Assembly (NCBI GenBank): GCA_001510575.1
Contig: LNGK01000015.1
Location: 394,146 to 458,145, forward strand
DNA length: 64,000 nt
Source of the DNA: Knoxdaviesia capensis
Lineage: Eukaryota; Ascomycota; Sordariomycetes; Microascales; Gondwanamycetaceae
Direction: 5' to 3'
Shown here piece after piece: positions 1 to 10,515 of the stretch (positions are counted from its first letter, which is position 1; the number at the start of each line of letters is the position of its first letter). Position numbers and translations under genes: made by a program. Under the pieces are notes generated by a model, which was given only the letters and a program-made list of their open reading frames with translations, had not been told where the DNA came from and searched no databases.

Positions 1-21
1 AGCTTGAACGGGGCAGCTTAC

Positions 22-358
22 TATCGAAGAACAGGATGCACTCGTTCGGGCCGGCAAAGATGTGTCCGGTGTCAAGTTCCTCCGACGTCTCGGCAAGGCT
101 CTCCTTGGACGGCGCCACGTCGCCCGGCGTTTGCACAGCACTCGTTGCAAGCAACCGGCGCAACCCGGGCTGCGGCGCACGATTCACCGGCGGCGCGGAC
201 GCTTGCCAGCGCCGCACTGCCGGCGGGAGACCGACACGGCTGATACTGCTGAGGGGCCGGGCGGCCGGCCATGTTTGTGCCCGGCCCGGCACCGCCCAGG
301 ACAGCGCCGGGTGACCGGCGCGCCAAGAGCCGGCGAGAAGCCGATGGGCGGGAAGCAT
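22..358 (-). CDS. yme2: 5' exon of a YME2-like mitochondrial inner-membrane protein (partial, runs off the window)
   Basis: The minus strand reads without a stop from an ATG at 358-356 down to position 22, where the frame meets a GTAAGC donor at 21-16; the rest of the gene lies left of the window. The exon encodes 112 codons plus one base. Residues 1 to about 70 are rich in Arg, Ala, Leu and Pro with almost no acidic residues, as in a mitochondrial presequence. Next comes an acidic patch (SKESLAETSEELD) and then GHIFAGPNECILFFD. That last block resembles, from memory, the conserved start of fungal YME2/RNA12 (mitochondrial escape protein 2), where GHI...NEGILFFDN follows the presequence; the split codon A|NN would allow the expected Asn. 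YME2 is an inner-membrane protein linked to mitochondrial DNA maintenance. The gene is divergent from the EMI1-like gene. The exon call is firm; the name rests on a short motif. Confidence 0.62.
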
Positions 359-937
359 CACGCGGAAGTGGCGTCAGGAACGCAGAGAGGGCAATCAACA
401 AAGAGGGAAGGAAAATAGTTCAAGTCGAGCACGTCCCGGATACACTCACGCCGCTGTTATGGAAGTGAGTGTAAGTGGTTGGCGACGGAACAGAAATGAA
501 GACTTCACTTTCGCGGTGGCGTGTTTCGCAAGCTGCTGGGGAAGCTCTCCAAATGCGGAAATGTAACGATAAGATAGAGACGAGGATTTGCCGTGGGCGA
601 GAATTCCGGGGCTTAGGGTTATACCTGAGGCTTCGGGTTGGAGAGTCACGTGGCGGAAGTCCTTGGACAAATTTTCGAAGGATCCTTGCGCGCCGCCGCG
701 AGATTTCACGATCCGGGGGCCGTGTTCTTCTCAGTGTCCGTCCGTCCACCCAACCTCTTAAACTTTCGAGCTCGTCCACGCATTCTGCGACACTTAGCCC
801 GCTTGTCACACGTCTTCATCTGTTGTGTTCACTGCTCCTGATTGGCCCGGTCTTGCTCGGTCGTAAGTCGTCCCCGCGCGGTTTTCTCTTTCTCTGTACG
901 TCGCACGCCAGCCACTACGCCAGTTCCTCTCATCATC
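359..937. other. Divergent promoter region between the YME2-like and EMI1-like genes
   Basis: About 580 bp separate the two divergent start codons. No reading frame here looks coding; the frames that open are overlapped on both strands and have no recognisable motifs. One telomere-like octamer TTAGGGTT lies at 613-620. The right part (about 720-937) is pyrimidine-rich on the plus strand and is probably the EMI1-like 5' leader. Confidence 0.5.
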
Positions 938-1711
938 ATGGGCTGGCTGTGGAAGTCGACAGCTCCGGCTGAGCAGTCGAAGGCCGAGGGCGCCTCGGCT
1001 GCCCCGCCGGCCGACTCAAAACTCGCCCCGAAGAGCGCACCTACACCATCACCTCCCACAACGACACCCTCCGCGCCGGCGGCCGCATCTCCCAATACAT
1101 CCGAATCCGCCGACCAAGAGCTCCAGAAGTTCATCAACCTCTTCAACAACGACGCCTCCACCTCCACATCCTCGACATCCTCGTCGTCCTCGTCGTCGCA
1201 CCGCCCCGCCTGGACGCCCTTCGGCTCATTCCGCCCACCCCCAAACACCTCCTCCCCCGCACCACCGACCGTCCCGATCCCGCCCGCCGACCCCTCGTCG
1301 CCCGCGGAGGCCCTCCTCCCCACCGACATGTCGTGCCGCGCGGCCTTCGACCAGGCGTTCGCCTGCCAGGGCATCGGCGGCCAGTGGACCGCCGTGTACC
1401 GCTACGGCAGCCTGCGGTCGTGCTCCGACCTGTGGGACGACTTCTGGGTGTGCATGCGCGTGCGCTCGTACGGCCCCGAGAACAAGGCGAACGCCATCCG
1501 CGCCCACTACCGCGCCAAGGAGGCCGCCAAGTACGGGCCTGGCCGCCCTAGCAGCGAGGATGTGTGGGAGGGCCGGACCAAGTGCGTTGAGGTTGGCACT
1601 GCCTTCACTGCCCCGATTGACGACGGCCCCGTGGTTGATGATGATGAGTGGCGCGCCGGTGAGATGGAGCGGAGGGCGGTTTTGAAACGGAGGGGTGCTC
1701 GCAAGGAGTAG
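938..1711 (+). CDS. emi1: EMI1-like twin CX9C protein (DUF3128 family)
   Basis: Single-exon gene of 257 residues. The start is the first ATG of the frame (938); the open frame extends upstream only through non-ATG codons. Residues 133-172 hold a clean twin CX9C pair, Cys133-x9-Cys143 and Cys162-x9-Cys172, in the context CRAAFDQAFAC and CSDLWDDFWVC, with a Tyr-Arg-Tyr-Gly linker between them. This is the DUF3128/EMI1 signature. Yeast Emi1 is a small protein needed for early meiotic gene induction, and twin CX9C proteins are typically oxidised in the mitochondrial intermembrane space by Mia40. The first 130 residues are a low-complexity Ser/Pro/Thr/Ala stretch with no visible domain, so the protein is longer than the compact yeast protein. 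The tail is basic (VLKRRGARKE). The family call is confident; the function is not established by sequence. Confidence 0.85.
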   Translation: MGWLWKSTAPAEQSKAEGASAAPPADSKLAPKSAPTPSPPTTTPSAPAAASPNTSESADQELQKFINLFNNDASTSTSSTSSSSSSSHRPAWTPFGSFRPPPNTSSPAPPTVPIPPADPSSPAEALLPTDMSCRAAFDQAFACQGIGGQWTAVYRYGSLRSCSDLWDDFWVCMRVRSYGPENKANAIRAHYRAKEAAKYGPGRPSSEDVWEGRTKCVEVGTAFTAPIDDGPVVDDDEWRAGEMERRAVLKRRGARKE

Positions 1712-2654
1712 CGTGTATGTTCAAGACCTGGGTGGCTATGGGAATATCTATCTTCCCTTCATGTATTAGTACTTATCACTAGTGATCACTCATTAGAATC
1801 TACGGTATAGGGAAGATAATCTCTTCTCAGAAATCAAGTTTTATATCAACCTGTTTATATTGGATAATCGACTTCCAAAAAAACCAATTAAGAACATCAA
1901 AAAAGCAGAAATTATGTAAGTCACATAAAGGAAGATTGGAAGGTTAAAGGAAGGAATAAACTTCATAATTATTGCCTGTTTAAAAAGATTAAAAGAAAAG
2001 ACATTTTTTTTTAAAAAAAAAACAAGAAAACGGAAACCCATTTAAAAGAATTCGTGAGAGAGGCCTTTCCATAGAAGGGTCTATACCTCGGATTTTTTTC
2101 TGCCTATTTCTCATAATAGAAAACAACGAAACCATTTCATTTCAATCTACCAAAGCAAAGGAACAAGGGGGAAATAAACCAGTTAAAAGAAAAAGCACCT
2201 TGTTAATAAAACTAAAAAGAGCATAAAACGAATCCCGAAAAGAAAAAAAGTAAAACCCCCCAACTGTTATGGTCATGACCTTTGTTTTTCATGATCATAA
2301 ATGCAATTAATGCGGAGAACGAAAGGAATGGCTTTGGATAGAGGGTCCCAGCTAGTGTATCCTGCGGAACCATCCAAAAGTCAAGGAGAAAATGAGGATT
2401 GGCGGAAAGAGAGAAATCCCCTAGATGGGGAGCACCACTTCAAAATTCAGAAGGGTGAGTCGGGGGCGAGTTTCGATTTTCCAGATAGGAAAAAAAAAAA
2501 GGAGGGTCGGATTCAAAGGAGATTTACATGGCGACGGGAAGTGTGAGAAGACCATTGAGGGGGTTTTAGGCCATGGAAGGACCCCACCACAGACTTAGGG
2601 GTAATGTAATGGTGTGTGTCGTGGTAAGGCGAGGGGACGATGGGATGAACCCAT
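1712..2654. other. A-rich convergent spacer between EMI1-like and HSP70
   Basis: Roughly 1750-2540 is strikingly A/T-rich and purine-skewed on the plus strand, with poly-A runs (for example 2012-2022 and 2490-2500), against the GC-rich flanking exons. It should hold the 3' UTRs of both convergent genes. No reading frame in it looks coding, and I see no terminal repeats or transposase remnants. Confidence 0.5.
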
Positions 2655-4122
2655 TTAGTCGACCTCCTCGACGGTCGGGCCGTCGTCGTGGGTGGCACCA
2701 GCGCCGCCAGGGGCACCGGGGAAGCCACCGGGAGCACCGCCAGGGCCGCCAGGGGCACCGCCAGCACCATAGAACTTCATCATGATGGGGTTGGCAACAC
2801 CCTCGAGCTCCTTCTGGCGCTCTTCGTACTCCTCACGGGTGGCCTGCTGGTTCTCGTCGAGCCACGAGACAATCTTGTCAACCTCAGTCTTGAGGGTGGC
2901 CTTGTCGGCAGCATCGAGCTTCTCGTCGACCTTGGAGTCAGACATGGTGTTGCGCAGGGAGTACGCGTACGACTCAAGAGCGTTCTTGGCCGACACGCGG
3001 CGACCCTCCGCCTCGTCCTCCTCCTTGTACTTCTCGGCCTCGTTGAGCATGCGCTCGATGTCCTCCTTGGAAAGACGGCCCTTGTCGTTGGTGATGACAA
3101 TCTTGTTGGACTTGCCGGTGCCCTTCTCGAGAGCAGACACGTTCATGATACCGTTGGCATCAAGATCGAAGGTAACCTCGATCTGGGGAACTCCGCGGGG
3201 AGCGGGGGGGATGCCGGTAAGCTCGAACTTGCCCATCAGGTTGTTGTCCTTGGTGCGCTGGCGCTCACCCTCGTAAACCTGGATGAGCACACCGGGCTGG
3301 TTGTCGGAGAAGGTCGAGAAAGTCTCGGACTTCTTGGTGGGGATGGTAGTGTTGCGGGGGATGAGCTTGGTCATCATGCCACCGGCAGTCTCGATACCGA
3401 GCGAGAGCGGGGCAACGTCGAGCAGGAGGATCTCCTTGGTGCTCTGGTTGGAGGTATCGCCAGACAGGATGGCAGCCTGGACAGCAGCACCGTAGGCAAC
3501 AGCCTCATCGGGGTTGATGCTCTTGTTGGGCTCCTTGCCGTTGAAGTGATCGCTGATCAGCTTCTGGATCTTGGGGATACGGGTGGATCCACCAACGAGC
3601 ACGATCTCGTGCACCTGGGACTTGTCGATCTTGGCATCGGTCAGGACACGGTCGACGGGCTGGATGGTCGAGCGGAAGAGATCCTGGCAGAGCTCCTCGA
3701 AACGAGCGCGAGTAATCGAAGTATAGAAGTCAATACCCTCATACAGCGAATCAATCTCGATCGAGGTCTGAGCGGACGACGAAAGGGTACGCTTGGCACG
3801 CTCGCAAGCAGTGCGGAGACGGCGGAGAGCACGAGCGTTCGAGGACAGGTCCTTCTTGTGCTTGCGCTTGAACTCATTCACGAAGTGCTGGACCAGGCGG
3901 TGATCGAAATCCTCACCACCCAGATGGGTGTCACCAGCGGTCGACTTGACCTCGAAGATACCGTCCTCAATGGTAAGGAGCGACACATCGAAAGTACCAC
4001 CGCCAAGATCGAAGATGAGAACGTTGCGCTCGCCCTCGACCTTCTTATCGAGACCATAGGCAATGGCGGCAGCGGTAGGCTCGTTAATGATACGGAGAAC
4101 GTTCAGGCCGGCAATGAGACCA

Positions 4123-4166
<44 letters not shown>

Positions 4167-4919
4167 CACGGTAACGACGGCGTTGGTGACGGTGGTTCCG
4201 AGGTACGACTCGGCGGTCTCACGCATCTTGGTCAGGACCATAGACGAGATCTCCTCAGGGGTAAACTGCTTGGTCTCGCCCTTGAACTCAACCTCAATGA
4301 TGGGCTTGCCACCACGCTATATTGTGAAAACAAACAAAAGTGGTTAGCACGTGTTGTGATTCATGTTGATGTTTTGGTTGTCGTGTGCGTGTGAATTGCA
4401 GTTGCGTTTATTAATCCTTCCCCCAAGCGCCATGACTTCCAAGGCACGAAGAAGCAGCAATGACAAACACAGCCAGAACGAGAAGGCACGGGGAAACCAG
4501 GTGAAAAGAGGGTCTTGTACTTACGTCAACAATGGTGAAGGGGAAGTGCTTCATATCAGCCTGGACTTCGGGGTCACTGAACTTGCGGCCAATCAGACGC
4601 TTGGCATCAAAGACGGTGTTCTTGGGGTTCATGGCGACCTGGTTCTTGGCGGCATCACCAATCAGACGCTCGGTATCGGTGAAGGCAACTGTAGAGAAGA
4701 GAGGTTAGTGTGTTGGACGCAGGTGAAGAGGGTGAGCATGGTGAGCATGGTGAGGATGGTGGGATCCAAGGAGGCTCACCGAGGAGCAAGGAGAGACTTA
4801 CCGAAAGAGGGCGTGGTGCGGTTACCCTGCTCGTTGGCGATGACATCGCAACGATCATCGCGGAAGATGGCAACACACGAGTACGTGGTGCCCAGATCAA
4901 TGCCGACAGCGGGAGCCAT
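2655..4919 (-). CDS. hsp70: Cytosolic HSP70 chaperone (SSA type)
   Basis: Three exons on the minus strand, complement(2655-4316, 4525-4688, 4802-4919), encode 647 residues. The introns are 113 bp (4689-4801) and 208 bp (4317-4524), both with GTAAGT donors; the first splits a Val codon and the second falls between codons. The start MAPAVGIDLGTTYSCVAIF carries the phosphate-binding loop of the nucleotide-binding domain. DLGGGTFDVSLL and GGSTRIPKIQ are further HSP70 signatures, followed by the substrate-binding domain (ETAGGMMTKLIPRN) and a Gly/Pro-rich tail ending in EEVD. The EEVD end marks a cytosolic, TPR-co-chaperone-binding member, not the ER or mitochondrial form. Length matches SSA proteins. 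Codon choice is highly biased, as expected of an abundant protein. A candidate heat-shock element array lies 470-525 bp upstream of the start. Confidence 0.97.
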
Positions 4920-7900
4920 TTTCACTGATCGTTATGTGTGTATGTGAAGAAAGAAGAGGAAAATGTGTGATGGGGAGAAGAAGTGTGGAAGAAGAAAGAA
5001 AAAAGGAATGGGGGAGAGAAGAGAGAAGTTTTGTGGTGTGGGAGGATGTAGGAGGAAAGGGAAGAAAAATATTTGGGAGGAAAAAAGTCAGGATAGAGGG
5101 GACGACTTTTTTATATTCTGGGGAGGGTATCAAATAAGAGGGCCAGGGGAAAAGAAAAACAAATGGGGATATTCCTCGGAAGAGAGATTAATTATGAATT
5201 ACTTGTTTTTTGTGTGTGAAACTGTTTGTGGAAGAGGAAAATTCAAAATACACAACTGGGTTTCTTGAGAGGGTTTTGTAGTTGAGGGAAGGAGCAGTCG
5301 AAAAGGCAGTCACAAACGCAGCAAGAGAGAGAAAGCGTAGAGAGTGACGAGGGCTGGATTGGAAAGTATGGTTGGCGGGGCAAGATGGAAGCTACAGGAA
5401 AGAACTGCCCCGCGCTACCAGGTTCTATGCTCTTCCACCTCTTTCCAAAGCTGCCCCCACCTCAGACACAGAATCTTCCAGCATGTTACAGGATTGGCGG
5501 GAAGCTGCCACCAGCTTCTGCAGCTTCCCTATCCGTTTGGCTGCTTTTTACTACTATTTTTCTCTAGCTTTCTTTTTTTTCCGCCTCCTGCATGATTATT
5601 TTTTTTTCTCATGCCTTGTTGCTGCTGGACCTTTTACACGCACGCCCACACATGCACTCACACCCTATTATATGTGATCAACTGCCTGCGTTAGACAAGT
5701 ACCAGTACACAAACGGGCAGGGCTGTCTGAAGTCTGTATACAGTCGTTTTGCGGGTGGTGCCATATGTCGTGATGCGCAGAGGTTAGCCGATGGATGTAT
5801 CTGGTACCGGTCAGATCAGGTCCGGTGTATCAATAGATATTCTGTTGGTTACGGCTCTTGTTTGGTGGCTCGAAAAGGTGTGTGGTAGGCATTTCCAGTC
5901 AATGTTTGCTTGCCGGTTCCGGCTCAGTGTATTCTTTTTGTGTCTCTTTTTTCCTCCCGTTAGAATGATCTGATGACGTTGTCTGGGGTTGAGCATCTGA
6001 ACCCCGAATTCAGCAGTAGTCAAAGAAGGGTCCTCCTCTGCCGGTTAGTGCATCTAAGCTTTCGGGCAGTGTTGGAGCAGGCAGGCGGTAACTCGATGAT
6101 AATGATGCTGTTTCCTATAGATGATATATCACAGCTCTTCCTATAGAAAGCAGACAACGTTGTTGTAGTGGTCCATTGGGTTATTTGCACATATTTCGGA
6201 GGATTATTGCAGCTTTCACGTGCCTGTAGAGAGATAGAGAGAGAGACAGAGAGAGAGATGATACAGGCGAATATCGTAACGGTACTTTGGTCTGGAATAC
6301 TACGGATATCTAGCCCTGGATAGCTTGGGGCCGGTTCTCCAGGTGGGATGAGCTCCAGCATACGTCAGAGAGGTATTTTCCTCGATGGGCTAAGAATCGA
6401 TGGGCTAAGAACGAGAAAATGAGTCGGAAATTTTGAGTCCCCCAAAGAATGCCGAAGGTCCGGGTGAGAAGGCCGAAGGGCTGGCACTATTAAGGCCCAA
6501 AGGGCAGCAACAATCGAAAATCATTTTTCCTTTGGGGTAGACAGGCCGATCTAGGCGGGAAGGAGAAAAAGGAAGCAAACGGGAGCAGAGAAACACGAAA
6601 AATGTCCATGCCTTTCATGCACGAAAAGTCCGGCAGGAGACAGTCAGGGAGTGGAGTTCAGATGTCTCATATTGCGTGTTTGGCCAGGGCGAAAAACCGC
6701 CGCCGCTCTCTTCTCCGAAAGTGTACGCCGGGGGTGGATGATCGTCTTACGGACACCGGTGAAAAAAGAGATGAAGACTCTTACTGGCTTCGTTTGTCAT
6801 CGTCGTCTTCTTCTGCCGCCCTTCTGTCGTCGGTGACCAGCCAGTCCAACACTTTTCGTCTGCTTCTTCTCTCCCTTGAAGATACCTTAGACACCGCATG
6901 GCTGCCTCGACTGACATTTTCAGTCTCAGATTACCAAGAAGTAGCAGACAGCCATGCTAGAGTGGCAGTTGTCAGTCAATCTCACCTGCTAGAGCCTAGT
7001 TAGAGGGATGCGCTTCGGCCCTGGTCGTGGCGGTGTTTCGGGTTAGGGTTACCCGCTCCGGCATTTCTCTCACTTTTTCCCCCCCCACCAAAAGCCCAGG
7101 CTCCGGTCGAATTACAATCCATATTCGCTAGGGATCTGGAGCTACCCCATAGCTACAGCCATGATTCACCGGACAGACATGGCAGCCTTCCAGTAACAAA
7201 AACATGCCTTTCTGGGAAACTGAACACACGGAGCCGCCTCCAACGCTTCAATTCCGGGACGGCTGTCCTGTTCCTTCCTTTTTCGTGACTGTCACTTTTT
7301 GGGCTCCCAAGAGAGTGTGGGCGACCCGGCACTCCTGCCCACTTGAAAATGCGTGAAAGGGGTCGAGCACCACCCCTGCCGCCGTGGCGAATTTTGGCCA
7401 ATCAGAGCGGGCCCTGACAGAGCAAACAATCCATCACTTTCTGTCGCCTTCTTTCCGGAACGCACAGGGGCGGCTCGGGTCCTCTTTTCTTTTTTTTCTT
7501 GCAGGGATCCACCCCGGGACAAGACACGGCCAAAATATGGCCACAGTGCACCCCGGGCAGCGAAAAGAGCCTCCATTTCGGAAGGGGAGGGACAGAAGAA
7601 CAGAGAAATAACGCGAAAAGATGAGAATCTGAAATCGCCCGAGTGGCAACAACCGCCGGAAACCTGCGTATACGTCAAAATGAACATCCATGAAATCCAA
7701 CGGCGGTGGCCAAGATCCAGACCGAAGCGTGTAGAACCTGCACGGGGTGTCTCGTGGCTCGTAGGCCGTCGACATCTCCATCCAACTTCCAACGGGGAAA
7801 GGAATTCAAATGTCTGATCTAATCGCGGGGGGAGAGGAGGACCAGCTTTCCCAGCTTTTTTCCAGGCCAAGCCAGATGTGTCAAGATTGTTCCGGTATGC

Positions 7901-9328
7901 GCCGCCCGAGGCAGGGCGAATCTGGTATAAAAAAAAACAACTAAATAAATATACCAGAGAGGACACACAAGAACATGCGAGATCGTCCATAATGGTCCTT
8001 TGCGGAGTCAACTCCCGCATACGAAAAGAAAAAGAAAAAGAAAGAAAAAAGAAACAGGGCTGTCAACCAACATCCGCCCCCGCCGCTTGTGACACAGGGC
8101 AAACAGTGCACAAAATTACATTACTGCGAACTGGAACCGAAGCAAAGCGATTGGCTTGAGTGCCGTCGTGGAGCAAGTGTCCTATGTGTGAAAACGACGC
8201 TGGCGACTCCGTTTGCTGGACGTATGTGTCACAACTCCGACGACGCCCGAATATGGCGATGCTTCCCTCTTGACTTCGGAGTACACTCATCGTCATAGGC
8301 GTTTGCCCATGGTGTGAGAGGGGTTCACCGCACCCGCGTGCTTTCTCTTCCTCTTCTTTGTCGGTTGGGGGCTAGTGTCTTACTCCTCTAGCTTACCAGT
8401 GTTTCGTTCCACCCGGTATCAGCTCATTTCCATGTCTGTGTTGATTCGCATGTCCACTGTCCATACTTAAGGGTCTCATACCGTGGGCAGAGTTTTATGG
8501 AGCTTCTATACTCTCTTTGCTCAGAGCTCAGAGGGAGGAGAAGTCAGCTGATTCGTAGAAATCTCGGAATCTTATATCTCCTCAGCACCCATTTCCGAAG
8601 CTGGGATAGCTGGGCCGAACATCAAGTTAACCCTAACTTCTGCAGCTCATGGAAGTGGGAGGGATACGGTGAAACTGGAACACGGTCGCGAGATCGAGCG
8701 TGGCAGACACGACCAAACTGGTGGAAATATCCGTCGAGGTCTGCATCGATGTCTGCGAGATATCTCTGTGCTGGAAATGAGGACACATCACTGAATATAT
8801 TGATGCTCACAGGAGGGAGTTGCTGGTCTCGGCTCAATAGCTCGGCCCTTGGAGAAAGGAAGATGCCTGCCTGTTTACTGAAACTCAGAGCCCAGATGCA
8901 AAGTATCATCAGCGCCGAGTCTTATATACAGCAGGGGAGATCCGCACATACCGAGACTGAAGAGTGCCACGGTAATTGCTCTTCGTTGGCGAGTTACTCG
9001 ATAGTGTCATGTAACGTCAAGCCATGGTATCACCGATGGCGACCTTGACTTTGCGGGAGTATCCAAGTGGAATAGACGAAAGCAGTGGATTCTGATAATA
9101 TGTCATGTCATGTATTTATCATTTAAACAAAAAGCAAAGCGTGTTCTAACAGATGAAATGTCTATGAACGTGGTATAGTCTAGAAAAGCAGATGCGTGGA
9201 AAACAGATAACGGTCGGGTAAGCCCCCAGCGGAGGAATGGTGAAACCCCAGGCCACTCGATATCGATACAAAAGGAAACAGGTGGGAAAGCAAACATTTA
9301 AAGCACGAGACCAACACCGCTGTGTCGT
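4920..9328. other. Gene-poor block upstream of HSP70
   Basis: About 4.4 kb without a gene I can support. The left part (4920-5580) should be the HSP70 promoter and leader. Several frames are open for 100-240 codons (for example 6602-7003 and 8497-9048 on plus, 7292-8020 on minus), but they show no domain, no coding-like composition and no splice partners. Telomere-like octamers occur at 7040-7054 (GGGTTAGGGTTACCC) and 8629-8637. A short AG-rich tract sits at 6230-6259. Confidence 0.45.
5388..5445. promoter_or_regulatory. Candidate heat-shock element array upstream of HSP70
   Basis: GAA occurs at 5388-5390 and 5398-5400, and TTC at 5423-5425, 5433-5435 and 5443-5445. All five starts fall on one 5-bp register and the orientations obey the alternating nGAAn/nTTCn rule (GAA on even steps, TTC on odd ones). 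The three TTC units are exactly 10 bp apart, the spacing of step-type heat-shock elements. Single paired units GAAAATTC (5237-5244) and GAATCTTC (5471-5478) lie nearby. HSF1 binding is inferred from the pattern and from the neighbouring HSP70 gene. Confidence 0.45.
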
Positions 9329-10515
9329 TTAGTCGCACGACGAGCTGCCGCCACCACCACCACCATCACCGCTGGACGAGGAGTAATCATTGTTCGACGA
9401 CGAGCCTCCGCCGCCACCGCCGCCGCTACACGACGAGTAGTCGTAGCTTGGCGATGTGTAGGTGTAAGCGGAAGTTGTCGTATAAGCTGGAGCCGGGGTC
9501 GGAGCAGGGGCGGAATCCGGGGTGGAGTCAGTCGCGGCGGTGGTGGTCGCCTCGGGGGCAGGCTGCACGACGATGCGTGGGGGGTACGGCATGGATACAT
9601 CAGACCAGACAGAGCGGGGCGCATCCGAGCCGGTGGTATCGGGCTGAGTCTTGGGGCTAGTCTTCGGGCCACACGCCGGGGTCGGGGTCGGGTTCGGGGT
9701 GGACACTAGCGGGGAATCGGCGGACGGCTCCTGGGCCTGTGTGGACGAGCAGTCGCTGTCGTACCCGCCGTCGCCGCCGCGCGCGTGCGGGCGCAGGCCG
9801 GACTTCTCGGTAGTCGGTGCCGCGGCCTCTTTCTCGTTGGAAACCTTCTTGGCGCGCCTCTTCTTGGCCTTGGCGCCCAGCTTGGAGCCGAGCTTCTTGA
9901 GGTGATTCCACGCCTTCTTGGAGCCCTTGGCCAGGTGCTTGAAGAGCCACACCCAGACGGGCCACAGGACGAGGTATTTCAGGGTCAGAAACGGCAGCTT
10001 GTACCGCTCGCAACGGTATCTCATCCAGTCTGTTCAAAGGGAAGATGGCATTAGTATACTTGACCGGATATCCAAGGGGGGGACACACAAAAGTACTCAC
10101 AGATGCGGGACACGATAACCAGAAGAATCAGGAAGACGCCGACAATCACCGACATGGCCACGATCAGCTTGCGCGACCAGACAGGCAGACCGCGGAACCC
10201 GGAGCAGTCCTTGCACTCGGAGAACAGTCCGGGGCCACCACCGCTAGACATGCCAATGGCGGCACCGGCACCGACACCAACTCCCACACCGGCTCCAGTG
10301 CCGCTCCCACTCTTCGGACTGGATGATCCGCTAGACGAGTTGGGCGAGGACGAGCCGCTGCCGCCGCCGCCGCCTCCGGACGAGGACTTGGGGGACGACT
10401 TTGGGGACGAGCCGCCGCCTTTGAAACCACCTCCGCCGCCGCGGCCGCCACCACCGCCTCCACCCTTGGGAGAGCGGGGGAGAACTAAGCTGGAGAAGCG
10501 GAGGACGGGAGCCAT
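9329..10515 (-). CDS. Glycine/serine-rich membrane protein of unknown function
   Basis: Two exons, complement(9329-10029, 10101-10515), with a 71-bp intron (GTGAGT donor at 10100-10095) that splits a Tyr codon; the joined frame gives 371 residues. Residues 17-95 are Gly/Ser/Lys-rich with SSPKSS-type repeats. A CKDC motif lies at 101-104. A clear membrane segment covers about 116-138 (KLIVAMSVIVGVFLILLVIV), and a second hydrophobic stretch about 151-172 (FLTLKYLVLWPVWVWLF). A very basic segment follows (LGAKAKKRRAKK), then a Pro/Thr-rich region and a Gly/Ser-rich end finishing SSSCD. There is no signal peptide. I do not recognise the family. It is divergent from the RecQ gene 2.4 kb away. The splice is well supported because it keeps the frame and joins two similarly biased halves. 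Confidence 0.7.

Noticed and set aside
2688..4394. Open plus-strand frame of 568 codons antisense to HSP70
   Set aside because: It mirrors the biased codons of HSP70 (third-position C on the coding strand), has no family similarity and ignores the HSP70 splice sites.
7292..8020. Minus-strand 242-codon frame in the gene-poor block
   Set aside because: No domain, no consistent splice partners and composition like the random frames around it.
8497..9048. Plus-strand 183-codon frame starting at an ATG
   Set aside because: Mixed composition with no recognisable motif; a chance open frame cannot be excluded, but nothing supports it.
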